64,000 nt of DNA from Oceanisphaera litoralis (GCF_016907015.1 NZ_JAFBBE010000014.1:1-64000), one strand, 5' to 3'; shown: positions 28,749 to 38,419, counted from the first letter of the stretch. The notes: generated by a model from the sequence alone, not told the origin. Numbers and translations: made by a program.

Positions 28749-31700
28749 AGATCCTCAGCCTGCGCCTGAAAAACCTGAACTCCCTGAAAGGGGAGTGGAA
28801 AATCGACTTTACCCGGTCGCCGTTTCGGGACAGTGGCCTCTTCGCCATCACGGGCCCCACCGGCGCCGGCAAGACCACGCTGCTCGATGCCATCTGTCTG
28901 GCGCTCTATCATCAGACGCCGCGCATGAAATCGGTGTCTGCCAGCGGCAACGAGCTGATGACCCGCCATACCGCCGATTGCCTGGCGGAGGTGGAATTCG
29001 AGATCAAGGGAGCAGGCTATCGCGCCTTCTGGAGCCAGCGCCGCTCCCGGGACAGGGTTGACGGCAAGCTGCAGGCCCCCAGGGTGGAACTGGCCCGGCT
29101 CGACGGCACCATTATCACCACCAAAATCAACGACAAGCTGAATCTGACCGAGCAGCTGAGCGGCCTGGATTTTGGCCGCTTTACCAAATCCATGCTGCTG
29201 GCCCAGGGCGGCTTTGCCGCCTTTCTGCACGCAGACGCCAACGAGCGGGCCGAACTGTTGGAAGAGCTGACCGGCACCGATATCTACGCCCAGATCTCGA
29301 AGCGGGTGTTCGAACAGACCCGGGAGCAGAAAAGTGCCCTGGGGCAACTTGAGGCCAGGGCGGAAGGCATGGCGTTGCTGAGCGAAGAAGAGCGCAGCCT
29401 GATAGCAGAAGAAGCAAGCGGACTGGAGCAAGAGCTGACGGCGCGGCAGGGTGAGCTGCAGCAGTCCCGGGTGGCATTGCAGCAGCGGCAGGAATGGGAT
29501 CGGTGCGAGCGGCAACTGGCCGGCGCCCGGCAGGAGCGGCAACGGGCGGGGATGGCGCTGGAGCAGGCCGCCCCCGAACAGGCCCGGTTGAACGCCGCCG
29601 GGCCGGCGGCCCGTCTGCATCCCCTCTGGCAGCACGTTCAGCAGGGGCTCAAACGGCAGCAGGGTCTGATGGGGGAGTTGAAGTCTCAACAAGCAAGGCT
29701 GACGGCGCTGGAAGATGAACGCAACGGCACCTGCTGGCAGGGGCTGGCGTTCAGCTGCCAGTACCAGGATGAACTGGCGCGCCAGCAGACAGAGCTTGAG
29801 GCCGCTCAGCAACGGCTGGAGCAGGCCATGGCCGGCAACCCGGCCGGTGCCCGGCTGGGAGAGCTGCTGGCGGGCTGGCGCGGGACCATAGGGCAACTGG
29901 CCGACACGCAGCGCCGGCTGGGGGATCTGGAGACCAAGCGGCAAGACAGCCAGCAGCAGCGGCAGCAGACCGACGCCCGGTTGCAACAGCTCGCCCGGGA
30001 GCAGAAAGCGGCCGCAGAGGCTCTGGCGCAGGCGGAGCAGGACCACCAGGCACGACAGCAGACACGATTACAACTGCTGAATGGCGAGGAGGAAACCGAG
30101 TTCAACCGCCGACTGCAGGGCCTGCATCGTCAGCAGCCGTTGTGGTCGGCCCTGCAGCAGGGGGCGGAACAGCTGCAACAACAGCAGGCAGAGCAGCAAA
30201 CTCTGAGCGAACAACAGGCGGAACACACGCTGCTGTGGCAGCAGGGTGAGCTTCAGCTCAAGCAATGCCGCCAGCAATATGCGCAGCTCAAGGAGCTGAT
30301 CCGCGACAAGGAAAAGCTGCTGGTGCAGGAACAACGCATTCGGGATCTTGAGCAGCACCGGGTCCGGCTGCAGCCGGGAGAAGCCTGCCCCCTGTGTGGC
30401 AGTGAGTCACATCCGGCCATCGAGGCCTATCGGGCGCTGGATGACAGTACTGCCAACGAGCTGGCAGAGAAGCGTCAACAGCTTGAGGAGCTGGAGCAAG
30501 AGGGTCAGGAACTGGGTCACCGTCAGCTGGCGCTGAAGCTGAAGCTGGATCAGGGTGAGCTGCGTCGGGGCGAGCTGAGCCGACAGCATCGGGAGTGGAC
30601 GGTTCGCCAGCAGCAGCAACTGTCGGATCTGGCCATGAGCGAAGCGGACTGGCCCGAGCAATTGGCACAACGTCGGCAGCAATTACAGCAGCTAGAGCCG
30701 CTGGCGGAACAGCTTGACACCGCAAGGCTGGCGCAGTCCCGGGCCGAGCTGGACGAGCGGAATGCACGGCAGCAGGTGAACGATCTCGCACACCGGCAGC
30801 AGTTGCTGGAGCAGCAAAGCCTGAATCAGATGCAGCAGTTGCAGCAGCTTGAGGATGAGCTGCAGAACAGTCGGCAACAGAGTGCCGATATGCAACGGCG
30901 GCTTGCCACCGAGCTGGCCGAACAGGGATGGGAGGCGCCCGCCGACTGGTCCGGCTGGCTACGGCAAATCGAGCGGCAATGGCAAAGCTGGCAGCAACAG
31001 CAACAGCAATGGCAACAGCTGGCGGAACAACGGCAGCAGCGGGCGGCGGATCAGCGGCAGGCCGACATACGGGTGCAGCAGTGGCAACGGCGTTGGCAAG
31101 CCTTGGGGTTGGCGGAGCGGGAAGCTGTCACCACGGCCGAGCCGCAGGCGGCGGCAGAGCTGGCGGATGCCCGGCTGCCGACGCTGGAGGCAGGGGTTCA
31201 TAAGGAGAGTTCGGCACTGGAACTGCAACAACGTCAGCTGGCGGCGCTGGAAGCCGAACTCGTCGATTGGCAGCGGCAATGGCAACAGGCACTGGCGCAA
31301 AGCGACTTTGCCGACGAAGCGGCCTTCATGGCGGCGCTGCTGAGTGATGAAGAGCGGGAGCGGCTGGAAACCCGGCTCGGGCAGTTGCAGCAAGGCGTCG
31401 AGCGCGCCAGCACCCTGCTTGAACGGGCAGAGCAGGAATGGCAGCGGTTGGGTGAGCGTCAGCCGGACGCCCTGACCGAGCTGGAATCACGGGTAACAGG
31501 GTTGCAGCAGGCGGAAAGCGTCTTGCAGCAGCGGCTGGGCGGATTCGGAGAGCGGCTGGAGCGGGACCGACAGCAAAGGGAGCGCCAGCAGGCGCTGTTT
31601 GCCGAGATAGCGGCGCAGCGACAACAGCTGCAGTTGTGGGATCAGCTGAATCACCTGATCGGTTCGGCGGACGGTGCCAAGTATCGCCGTTTCGCCCAGG

Positions 31701-32155
31701 GGTTGACCCTGGAACATCTGGTGCAGCTGGCCAATCAGCGCTTGGTACGGCTGCACGGCCGCTATCGGCTGGCCCGCAAGGCGGGTGGCGAGCTGGAGCT
31801 GTTGGTGATCGATACCTGGCAGGCGGACGTGGCGCGCGACACTCAGACCCTGTCCGGCGGCGAAAGCTTCCTGGTCAGTCTGGCGCTGGCATTGGCGCTG
31901 TCGGATCTGGTCAGCAGCAAGACCCGTATCGACTCGCTGTTTCTGGACGAAGGCTTCGGCACCCTGGATGCGGAAACCCTTGAGGTGGCACTGGATGCGC
32001 TGGATGCGCTCAACGCCAGCGGCAAGATGATCGGGGTGATCAGCCATATAGAGGCGCTGAAAGAGCGGGTGCCGGTGCAGATCAAGCTGAGCAAGAGCCA
32101 GGGCCTGGGCCTGAGCCGACTGGCGCCGGAGTTTGCTTTTAACAGTGAGGGGTAA
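28745..32155 (+). CDS. sbcC: Nuclease SbcCD subunit C (Rad50-like ATPase)
   Basis: A 1136-residue SMC-like ATPase. Walker A GPTGAGKTTLLDAI is near residue 37. The long coiled-coil arms are extremely Gln/Arg/Leu-rich. The zinc-hook CPLCG is near residue 547, the ABC signature LSGGESFLVSLALAL near 1037 and Walker B SLFLDEGFGTLD near 1065. It is longer than E. coli SbcC (1048), mostly in the Gln-rich coiled coil. The last residues (SEG) are encoded by the GTGAGG inverted repeat. Confidence 0.95.
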   Translation: MKILSLRLKNLNSLKGEWKIDFTRSPFRDSGLFAITGPTGAGKTTLLDAICLALYHQTPRMKSVSASGNELMTRHTADCLAEVEFEIKGAGYRAFWSQRRSRDRVDGKLQAPRVELARLDGTIITTKINDKLNLTEQLSGLDFGRFTKSMLLAQGGFAAFLHADANERAELLEELTGTDIYAQISKRVFEQTREQKSALGQLEARAEGMALLSEEERSLIAEEASGLEQELTARQGELQQSRVALQQRQEWDRCERQLAGARQERQRAGMALEQAAPEQARLNAAGPAARLHPLWQHVQQGLKRQQGLMGELKSQQARLTALEDERNGTCWQGLAFSCQYQDELARQQTELEAAQQRLEQAMAGNPAGARLGELLAGWRGTIGQLADTQRRLGDLETKRQDSQQQRQQTDARLQQLAREQKAAAEALAQAEQDHQARQQTRLQLLNGEEETEFNRRLQGLHRQQPLWSALQQGAEQLQQQQAEQQTLSEQQAEHTLLWQQGELQLKQCRQQYAQLKELIRDKEKLLVQEQRIRDLEQHRVRLQPGEACPLCGSESHPAIEAYRALDDSTANELAEKRQQLEELEQEGQELGHRQLALKLKLDQGELRRGELSRQHREWTVRQQQQLSDLAMSEADWPEQLAQRRQQLQQLEPLAEQLDTARLAQSRAELDERNARQQVNDLAHRQQLLEQQSLNQMQQLQQLEDELQNSRQQSADMQRRLATELAEQGWEAPADWSGWLRQIERQWQSWQQQQQQWQQLAEQRQQRAADQRQADIRVQQWQRRWQALGLAEREAVTTAEPQAAAELADARLPTLEAGVHKESSALELQQRQLAALEAELVDWQRQWQQALAQSDFADEAAFMAALLSDEERERLETRLGQLQQGVERASTLLERAEQEWQRLGERQPDALTELESRVTGLQQAESVLQQRLGGFGERLERDRQQRERQQALFAEIAAQRQQLQLWDQLNHLIGSADGAKYRRFAQGLTLEHLVQLANQRLVRLHGRYRLARKAGGELELLVIDTWQADVARDTQTLSGGESFLVSLALALALSDLVSSKTRIDSLFLDEGFGTLDAETLEVALDALDALNASGKMIGVISHIEALKERVPVQIKLSKSQGLGLSRLAPEFAFNSEG

Positions 32156-32217
32156 AGAGTAAGGGGTGAGGAGTAAAGAGTGAGGAGTCTCCTCACGCCT
32201 TACCCTTCACCCCTCAC
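32145..32217. repeat. Long GTGAGG-type inverted repeat at the sbcC/permease junction
   Basis: The left arm (32145-32173) and the reverse complement of the right arm (to 32217) agree at about 26 of 29 positions, both starting GTGAGGGGT and ending GTGAGGAG. The loop carries another partial GTGAGGAG unit. It overlaps the sbcC stop and probably terminates both convergent transcripts. Same family as 19770-19825. Confidence 0.82.
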
Positions 32218-32223
32218 AGAGAG

Positions 32224-33711
32224 TTATTCCGCAGTGATCAGCGCCGGTATGCCCGGCAGCATGCCCACGGCGGCCATGATGGCCAGCAGGATGACAAAGG
32301 TAATGCCGGGGATCACCCAGCGGTCGGTCCGGCGCAGGGTTTTGCCGCGCTCCTTGTCGCCAATCAGCCCCAGATTGTCGAGCAGCATGGTCATGGACCA
32401 GCCGAACACGGGGTTAACGAAGGCGGAGGCGAACACCACTATGCCGGCAGACTGGCTGCTGGTGGTGTTGCGGGTCATCTGCATGCCCGCTTCCAGCAGC
32501 GGCATGAATACCCCCACGATCAGGGCCACCCGCAGTACCGGCGCCCAGACGGCCAGATCCATGGGGTAACCCCAGAGCGCGGCTATGATGCAAAATACCC
32601 CGGTCAGTATGGCGCCGGCGGGAATGGGGCGCTTGGCGATGGCGGCGGGAATCATGTAGGTACCCCAGGAAGACGCCAGGTTGCCGCCGCCCAGCAGGCT
32701 GCCCACAGCCTGACGGACCGAGGCAATGCCCATGGTATCGTCCACGTTCATCAGCACCCTGGTGGCTTTTTTCGGGTAGTTCAGCTCCTGGAATACCCTG
32801 TGCCCCATGAAGTCGGGTGACCACATGGCCACCGCCAGCACGGCGAAGGGGGCCACGCTGATGAAATGGTGCAACTCGGGCCAGCCCATCTGCCAGCCGG
32901 TGTTTTCGCCCCACCAGTAGGAAGGAGAGAGGTGGGGCATGCCGGGCTCGGTAACAAACTCGAACGGCGCACCCAAGGCGATGGCGATGACGAAGGCGAT
33001 GCCGGAGCCGAGCGGAATGGACAACCAGCGCATTTCCAGCCGGGCCAGCAGGGCATACATGATGATGGTGCTCAGGATCACCGCGAAGGCCACATAGCCC
33101 ATGTCCAGGCCATTGGCCCAGGCGGTGAGTGCCTTGATCTGACTGAACAGGCCCACGGCGCCCAGGTAAATCAGCAGGCCGCCGCGCACCCCGTCGCTGG
33201 TCAGCGCCATCAGCTTGCTGCCGCCCTTGCTGATGCTGAGCAGCAGGCCGAACAGGCCGACCAGCAGCCCCAGCGCCAGCGGGTGGCCGCCGGAGGCGAC
33301 AATCAGCGGGATCAGCGGGATCATGGGGCCATGAGTACCGGCCAGGTTGGCGGTGGGGTTGATAAGCCCCGAGAACAGGATCACGAACAAGACGGCGGCG
33401 ATCAGCATTTCGAAGCGGACGTTTTCCACCACGAAGGCATCGGACAGTCCCAATGGCCCCGCGAAGGCGGCGACCACGGCGGCGACCATCACTATCTTGC
33501 CGATGGTGGCGGCGAGGGCGGGCACCAGATCTTCCAGCTCGAAGCTGTAGTCCTTGAACGGCAGGTTTATCCGCCAGCGCCTGGGCGACATGATCGACAG
33601 CTCATGCTCCAGATAGGCGGCACGGCTGTCGAAGTCGCGCCGGGGCTTGCGTTGTTCGCGATAGCTTTGATGGCTGGGTTGTGACACGGGAGTCTCCTTG
33701 ATGGTATCCAT
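32224..33711 (-). CDS. DUF3360-type membrane permease
   Basis: A 495-residue polytopic protein with about 12 helices after a hydrophilic N terminus of about 60 residues. Sequences such as LAGTHGPMIPLIPLIVASGG and VRQAVGSLLGGGNLASSWGTYMIPAAIAKRP resemble the SulP/NCS2-like transporter fold. I associate it with the DUF3360 family found in Vibrio and relatives, from memory. Substrate unknown. Monocistronic and convergent with sbcC. Confidence 0.7.
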   Translation of the reverse strand: MDTIKETPVSQPSHQSYREQRKPRRDFDSRAAYLEHELSIMSPRRWRINLPFKDYSFELEDLVPALAATIGKIVMVAAVVAAFAGPLGLSDAFVVENVRFEMLIAAVLFVILFSGLINPTANLAGTHGPMIPLIPLIVASGGHPLALGLLVGLFGLLLSISKGGSKLMALTSDGVRGGLLIYLGAVGLFSQIKALTAWANGLDMGYVAFAVILSTIIMYALLARLEMRWLSIPLGSGIAFVIAIALGAPFEFVTEPGMPHLSPSYWWGENTGWQMGWPELHHFISVAPFAVLAVAMWSPDFMGHRVFQELNYPKKATRVLMNVDDTMGIASVRQAVGSLLGGGNLASSWGTYMIPAAIAKRPIPAGAILTGVFCIIAALWGYPMDLAVWAPVLRVALIVGVFMPLLEAGMQMTRNTTSSQSAGIVVFASAFVNPVFGWSMTMLLDNLGLIGDKERGKTLRRTDRWVIPGITFVILLAIMAAVGMLPGIPALITAE

Positions 33712-34001
33712 CTCAATGGTGTCATAGCGGAGTCCATGGTATGGCTTGTTATCGAATTGTTATATTCGACATAAGTCTTAATTGCTCGGGACTATTATTT
33801 CGGCACTGTCTCGGGGCTGTCTCGGGACCATAGCGTCACCGGCGGGATGGCAGCGGATCTGCGGCGTACTTCTCTGTGGTGCACTTCTCAGCGATGCACT
33901 TATCTACGATGTAGATAAAGCGGATGACAGCCGCTATGTTGGTGTTTTGTTATCTCATTTTTCAGGCCCGGGAGAATGGGCATCGTCAAGGGAGACATGA
34001 C

Positions 34002-34685
34002 GTGATAGAGCTGCATCATCTGAACAACTCCCGTTCCCAGCGCATTCTCTGGCTGCTGGAAGAGCTGGGGCTGGACTACGAGATCAGGCATTACCGGCGC
34101 GATAGCGACACCCAGCTGGCGCCCGACAGCCTGAAGCGCATACACCCGCTGGGCAAGGCGCCGGTGCTGACCGATGGTGGTATGAGCCTGGCCGAGTCCG
34201 GTGCCATCATCGACTACCTGGCGCAGACCTATGGTCGGGACACGCTGTTGCCGGCCAATAACAGCCCGGCCTGGTGGGATTATGTGTACTGGCTGCATTA
34301 TGCGGAAGGATCCCTGATGCCGCCGCTGCTGATACGCCATGTGTTCGACAGGGTGCAACAGGCGCCGGTGCTGTTTTTTGTCCGGCCCATCGTCAACAGA
34401 ATAGTGGCGGGGGTGGACAAGGCCTTCCTGCACAACCAGATAAGGACGCACCTGAATTTTGTGGCCGACCACCTGTCCTGCCATGACTGGTTTGCCGGTC
34501 ATCGTTTCGGCGCGGCGGACATCCAGATGAGCTTTCCGCTGGAGGTCGCCATGCACAGAAGTGAGCTGGCCGACAGCTACCCCCGGCTTGGGGCCTATGT
34601 TTCCGCCCTGCAGGCCCGGCCTGCTTATCTGCGCGCCCTGAAAGCCGGAGGCCCCTATCTTTACGGGCCCACGGTCGGGGTTTGA
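34002..34685 (+). CDS. Glutathione S-transferase family protein
   Basis: A 227-residue GST-like protein. The thioredoxin fold begins VIELHHLNNSRSQRILWLLEELGLDYEI and contains HPLGKAPVLTDGGMSLAESGAIIDYL, the G-site SNAIL/ES motif region. The alpha-helical domain follows. GTG 34002 is taken as start: GGGAGA lies 8-10 bases upstream and the nearer ATG (33997) runs straight into a stop. Not beta class, as there is no Cys10-type motif. Probably unlinked in function to neighbouring mscM. Confidence 0.87.
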   Translation: MIELHHLNNSRSQRILWLLEELGLDYEIRHYRRDSDTQLAPDSLKRIHPLGKAPVLTDGGMSLAESGAIIDYLAQTYGRDTLLPANNSPAWWDYVYWLHYAEGSLMPPLLIRHVFDRVQQAPVLFFVRPIVNRIVAGVDKAFLHNQIRTHLNFVADHLSCHDWFAGHRFGAADIQMSFPLEVAMHRSELADSYPRLGAYVSALQARPAYLRALKAGGPYLYGPTVGV

Positions 34686-34740
34686 TAGTGGTGGTAATAG
34701 CCTTTAGCATGTCGGTCTGACTGTTACTGAACGGAACACC

Positions 34741-36045
34741 ATGATGGACGAGGTAAAAGACCTGAAGGGGCTCATAATGCCCTGGTTGAATGCTTATATT
34801 CCACAATACGCGGGCCTGGCCTATACCGCCGCCGTCTTGCTGCTCATCATCATCATCTCGGCGACCATCCACTTCGTCCTGCATCGGGTGGTGATCTCGT
34901 GGGTAGGCAGTCGGGCACAAGCTAGTCGGCAGGTCTGGCGCAAGGCCTTTTTTGAACGCAAGCTGTTCAACCGGCTGGCGCAGACCCTGCAGGGCATCAT
35001 CATTCATATTCAGGCCGGGCTCTGGCTCGACGGCGATGCCCTGGCGTTGCCCGTTATTCAGACGGCGGCGCACTTGTGGATCCTGCTCTATGGCCTGCTG
35101 TCGTTGTTTGCGCTGCTCGATGCCCTGCTGGACATCTTTCAGCAAAATCCCGCCATGCAGAATTTTCCCTTGAGAGGCATCTTTCAGAGCCTCAAGCTGA
35201 TCGCGAGCATCTTTATCGGCCTGCTGATCATCTCTACCCTGATAGGCAAGTCGCCACTTATTCTGCTCAGCGGCCTGGGTGCCATGACCGCCGTGCTGAT
35301 GCTGGTGTTCAAGGATCCCATTCTCGGGCTGGTCGCCGGTATTCAGCTGTCGGCCAATAACATGCTGACCGTGGGCGACTGGCTGGAAATGCCCCAATAC
35401 GGTGCCGATGGTGCCGTGATCGACATAGGCCTGACCACGGTCAAGGTGCAAAACTGGGATAAAACCATTACCACCATTCCTACCTATGCGCTGATTTCCG
35501 ATTCCTTCAAGAACTGGCGCGGCATGAGCGAGTCGGGCGGACGACGCATCAAGCGCAGCCTGATGATTGACAGCAGCAGCGTGTGCTTTCTGGATGAAGA
35601 GGATGTGGCTCGCCTGCAGCGGGCCAGGCTGCTGGCGCCGTATCTGAAGCAGAAGGTGCAGGAAGTCAATCGCTATAACAGCGAGCAGCAGCTGGACCTG
35701 TCGTCACTGGTCAACGGCCGGCGGCTGACCAATCTCGGCACCTTCCGCGCCTACCTGAACACCTTTCTGAAGAGTCATCCGCGCATCCATCAACAGATGA
35801 CGCTGATGGTACGTCAGCTCGAGCCCACCCCCAATGGCATACCGATGGAAATCTATGCCTTTACCAACACCACCAGCTGGGTGGAGTATGAAGGCATTCA
35901 GGGAGATATCTTCGATCACGTATTTGCGGTACTGCAGGAATTCGGCTTGCGGGTACATCAGGTACCCTCCGGATACGACATGCGATCGCTGGGGCGCCTG
36001 TCAAGCCGTGACACAGAGCAGGAAAGCATCCGCAGAGTGGGGTGA
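34741..36045 (+). CDS. mscM: Miniconductance mechanosensitive channel MscM (YbdG)
   Basis: A 434-residue MscS-family channel that aligns closely with E. coli YbdG (415) from residue 60 on: [58 protein letters not shown], and [18 protein letters not shown]. Five N-terminal helices precede the conserved pore helix and beta domain. It gates on hypo-osmotic membrane tension. Starts at either of two adjacent ATGs; the first was used. Followed by a strong terminator. Confidence 0.93.
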   Translation: MMDEVKDLKGLIMPWLNAYIPQYAGLAYTAAVLLLIIIISATIHFVLHRVVISWVGSRAQASRQVWRKAFFERKLFNRLAQTLQGIIIHIQAGLWLDGDALALPVIQTAAHLWILLYGLLSLFALLDALLDIFQQNPAMQNFPLRGIFQSLKLIASIFIGLLIISTLIGKSPLILLSGLGAMTAVLMLVFKDPILGLVAGIQLSANNMLTVGDWLEMPQYGADGAVIDIGLTTVKVQNWDKTITTIPTYALISDSFKNWRGMSESGGRRIKRSLMIDSSSVCFLDEEDVARLQRARLLAPYLKQKVQEVNRYNSEQQLDLSSLVNGRRLTNLGTFRAYLNTFLKSHPRIHQQMTLMVRQLEPTPNGIPMEIYAFTNTTSWVEYEGIQGDIFDHVFAVLQEFGLRVHQVPSGYDMRSLGRLSSRDTEQESIRRVG

Positions 36046-36074
36046 ACAAGCAATAATGCAGTGAAAAATAAATT

Positions 36075-36100
36075 AAAAAAGGGCCAATTGGCCCTTTTTT
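36075..36100 (+). terminator. Rho-independent terminator of mscM
   Basis: AAAAAAGGGCC-AATT-GGCCCTTTTTT is a perfect 11-bp stem with T-runs. It marks the left edge of the A+T-rich accessory cluster. Confidence 0.93.
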
Positions 36101-36564
36101 AATTTTTAGTTTCAGTATGGAGGCGCAGATAAAAATTTCTTTCCTTGTTCCATCTTCATCACTCTATACGGCTATTTAGGTTAACACTTGACCCGTCGTT
36201 GATAAGTGTCAATTGATTCCTTATCATGTAAAATGAGGTAACCAGCCTATAAAGGCTGTTCCTTTTCGTTATTCACATCTGCGTCATGATATTGTTTTTG
36301 TTAAGAAAGTCATGAACTCATCGAGTGCCGCTATAAATTTTATTACGCTGTGTCTTATAGATGAGACAAGTTATTACTTATGTTTGCCTTGTAAGTGAGA
36401 TATATATCAAAGTGGTTGGTGAGAAGTCATATTTGATACATCTCATATTTTTGCCTCAACTAATCTTTATCTCAGGGTTAGGAAGAAAACCCTGAATTCG
36501 TCCAGGTTACATGGATGGATGAATAATTAGATGCACACATTGGTAAAAGAAGAGGGAATTTATT
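36101..36564. other. A+T-rich intergenic region upstream of the secreted-protein cluster
   Basis: About 460 bp with no credible ORF and much lower G+C than the flanks. It contains TGATAAG-N13-CTTATCA (36200-36226) and a TCAGGGTT/AACCCTGA hairpin (36472-36495). A leader this long before a matrix-protein operon suggests heavy regulation. I found no sigma-54 GG-N10-GC element. Confidence 0.65.
36200..36226. promoter_or_regulatory. Inverted repeat TGATAAG-N13-CTTATCA
   Basis: Perfect 7-bp arms lie 340 bp upstream of the cluster's first gene. It is a candidate binding site for the cluster-encoded regulator or another factor; only the symmetry is seen. Confidence 0.35.
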
Positions 36565-37350
36565 ATGTCTATGCAAAAGAAAACACTGACAGTGCTGGTT
36601 GCATTGGCCGTAGGTGCTTCATTTGGTGCAGCAGCAGCAGGATATGAGGGTGGCTACGGCTATGGTCATGATTCTTACAAAAAAGGCGGTGATAAACACT
36701 ATGACGACGGCAGCCACAATTATAATGGGTCTGGTAACCAGGCAAACGATGAGAGTGTTGTCATAGATTATGACAAGTATGTCTGGAAGTATGATTGGGA
36801 CTATACAACCTTTTATAAAATCAATAAAGAGTACAAGGTAAACAATCAATACAACACAACCTATCAAATGGGTTATACCGGCGATACCAAGTCAAAATCA
36901 TACGTATCTGCCTATGCCGACGCCTATAACGACAATGCGGCCTATGCCGGTCAAAAAAGTGCCAACCTTGGTGCGGGCTTGGGTCTTGGCTTGGGTGTAG
37001 GTCTGGGTGTTGGCGTCGGTGAGGGCGGTGACTCCCTGGGACTTGGCTTTGGCCTTCTGGGTCTGGGTATTAGCTTCAACGATGCCGATGGCCTGGGTAT
37101 CGGTCAGGGTGCCGGTGCCGGTGCCGGTGCCGGTCTCGGCCTGGCAGGTTTGATGCCCGATCAGGATCTGGCTCAGACAGCCAGGGCTGATGCCTCTGTT
37201 AATGTCTTTTCTGTCTCTCTTATCAGATCAGGCAATAATACCGTGGGTAATACAGGTGCTACCAATGGTATCAACACTCAGCAAGCTATCTCCGGGCAAA
37301 GCGCCCTGGGACAACAAAGTGTTAACGTAAACGCCAGTCAGCAGTTTTAA
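36565..37350 (+). CDS. Secreted Tyr/Gly-rich protein, candidate amyloid/adhesin subunit
   Basis: A 261-residue protein with a signal peptide (to about residue 25, ...SFGAAAA|GYEGG). Three zones follow. Residues 26-130 are rich in Tyr, Lys, Asp and Asn. Residues 131-190 are a low-complexity Gly/Leu/Val/Ala segment (LGLGLGVGLGVGVG; four DNA repeats of GGTGCC at 37108). The C-terminal region is rich in Asn, Gln, Ser and Thr with SGNNTVGN, SGQSALGQQ and ends VNVNASQQF. This composition suits an extracellular fibre or matrix protein. First gene of the cluster with the C39 peptidase. Family not identified with certainty; resemblance to FapC/FapB is by composition and context. Confidence 0.75.
   Translation: MSMQKKTLTVLVALAVGASFGAAAAGYEGGYGYGHDSYKKGGDKHYDDGSHNYNGSGNQANDESVVIDYDKYVWKYDWDYTTFYKINKEYKVNNQYNTTYQMGYTGDTKSKSYVSAYADAYNDNAAYAGQKSANLGAGLGLGLGVGLGVGVGEGGDSLGLGFGLLGLGISFNDADGLGIGQGAGAGAGAGLGLAGLMPDQDLAQTARADASVNVFSVSLIRSGNNTVGNTGATNGINTQQAISGQSALGQQSVNVNASQQF
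37108..37131 (+). repeat. In-frame GGTGCC hexanucleotide repeat (four copies)
   Basis: Four perfect copies of GGTGCC encode Gly-Ala dipeptides inside the Gly-rich zone. Copy-number change would alter length by two residues per unit without a frameshift. Confidence 0.9.
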
Positions 37351-37363
37351 TCATTGATAAAAT

Positions 37364-37387
37364 GCCGGTTCTTTTTATGGAACCGGC
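37364..37387 (+). other. Intercistronic hairpin between the first two cluster genes
   Basis: GCCGGTTC and GAACCGGC form a perfect 8-bp stem around TTTTTATG, with no T-run after it. In operons encoding a major and a minor fibre subunit such hairpins often protect the upstream mRNA segment. That role is inferred here. Confidence 0.6.
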
Positions 37388-37405
37388 CACTTACTCGGAG
37401 GGGAT

Positions 37406-37729
37406 ATGAAAAGGGTGATATTGCTATCTGCTTTTTTGAGTTTTTCCGTCCTCGCTGGTCAGGAGTTGGATATGATTCCGGTTGCTGATGATGCTCTGCT
37501 TGGGAAAAGCAGGGGTATGGCTCAGCTTACTGATCAGGACAATATTACAGCGCAGGGAGGTATGGTAGCAGGAAACAACATGATTGATTCGGTTTCTATT
37601 ACCGGGAACAATGCTATAGCAGCTGGTGCCTTCAGTGGTTCAAATGGTATTATCATGGTCAACCTGACTTCCGGTAATAACAATCTGACCAATATGAGCG
37701 CCTCGGTTAATTTATATTCGGCAAAATGA
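37406..37729 (+). CDS. Small secreted Asn/Gly-rich protein, candidate minor fibre subunit
   Basis: A 107-residue protein with a signal peptide (MKRVILLSAFLSFSVLAG). A short segment PVADDALLGKSRGM (25-38) then parallels the double-glycine-like site of the protein at 38420-38869. The mature part is a chain of Asn/Gly/Ser repeats (SITGNNAIAAGAFSGSNG, TSGNNNLTNMSASVNL) sharing the SGNN motif with the 261-residue protein. GGAGGGG precedes the ATG. One base separates it from the C39 gene, so they are cotranscribed. Role by analogy: nucleator or accessory amyloid subunit. Confidence 0.72.
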   Translation: MKRVILLSAFLSFSVLAGQELDMIPVADDALLGKSRGMAQLTDQDNITAQGGMVAGNNMIDSVSITGNNAIAAGAFSGSNGIIMVNLTSGNNNLTNMSASVNLYSAK

Positions 37730-37730
37730 T

Positions 37731-38405
37731 ATGAAAAAAATATTATGGATGATGGTTTTTTTTCCAGCAGCCAGTTTTGCTTTGAACTTACCTGGCGCTG
37801 GAGGGGGGCATCTAAGAGTGCCGGTTAAAAGTTTTGATGAAATCAGGTTTGGGGAGGTAGTAAAGCAGAAGTATGATTTTAGTTGTGGTTCGGCTGCGTT
37901 GGCATCCCTGCTTACCCATCATTATGCCATGCCGATAACTGAAGCAGCAGTCTTTGAAGAAATGTTCAGATTCGGTGATAAAAATATAATAGAGAAGAAA
38001 GGTTTCTCAATGCTCGACATGAAAAATTTTTTGGCGAGAAGAGGTATTAAGTCTGATGGTTACAAGCTTGACAGGGCTAGTGTCATTGAACTGGGTATGC
38101 CGGCTATTGCCTTGGTAAACTATAACGGTTACAACCACTTTGTAGTGGTTAAAGGGCTAACTGAAGAAAAGGTACTGATAGGTGATCCTTCGTTGGGTTT
38201 GCATATTATGAGTGGTGATGATTTTGACAAAAGTAGTGATGGAATCTTTCTGTTCATAAGAGATAAAGTTGAGCTGGCCAAGGCTAGTTTCAACCAAAGA
38301 GAAGATTGGGAGCATTCTGCCGAGGATGCACCTTCAAGAATGGCGCTTATGCAGCGCTTTCCTCACCTTACAGATCTTATGTTGCCATCAGAGTATGATT
38401 ACTGA
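37731..38405 (+). CDS. Secreted C39-family cysteine peptidase (FapD-like)
   Basis: A 224-residue C39 peptidase with its own signal peptide (...FPAASFA|LNL) and no ABC-transporter domains, so it should act in the periplasm. The catalytic set is readable: oxyanion Gln46, Cys52 in YDFSCGSAALASLL, His136 in NGYNHFVVVKG and Asp152 in IGDPSLG. Stand-alone C39 proteins of this kind (FapD) process or aid export of Fap amyloid subunits in Pseudomonas. Likely substrates are the adjacent small proteins bearing RG/GG sites. Confidence 0.88.
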   Translation: MKKILWMMVFFPAASFALNLPGAGGGHLRVPVKSFDEIRFGEVVKQKYDFSCGSAALASLLTHHYAMPITEAAVFEEMFRFGDKNIIEKKGFSMLDMKNFLARRGIKSDGYKLDRASVIELGMPAIALVNYNGYNHFVVVKGLTEEKVLIGDPSLGLHIMSGDDFDKSSDGIFLFIRDKVELAKASFNQREDWEHSAEDAPSRMALMQRFPHLTDLMLPSEYDY

Positions 38406-38419
38406 TTGGGGTGATAAAG

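Noticed and set aside
36101-36564. Sigma-54 promoter for the matrix cluster
   Set aside because: No GG-N10-GC element was found, and the adjacent regulator lacks the sigma-54 contact loop.
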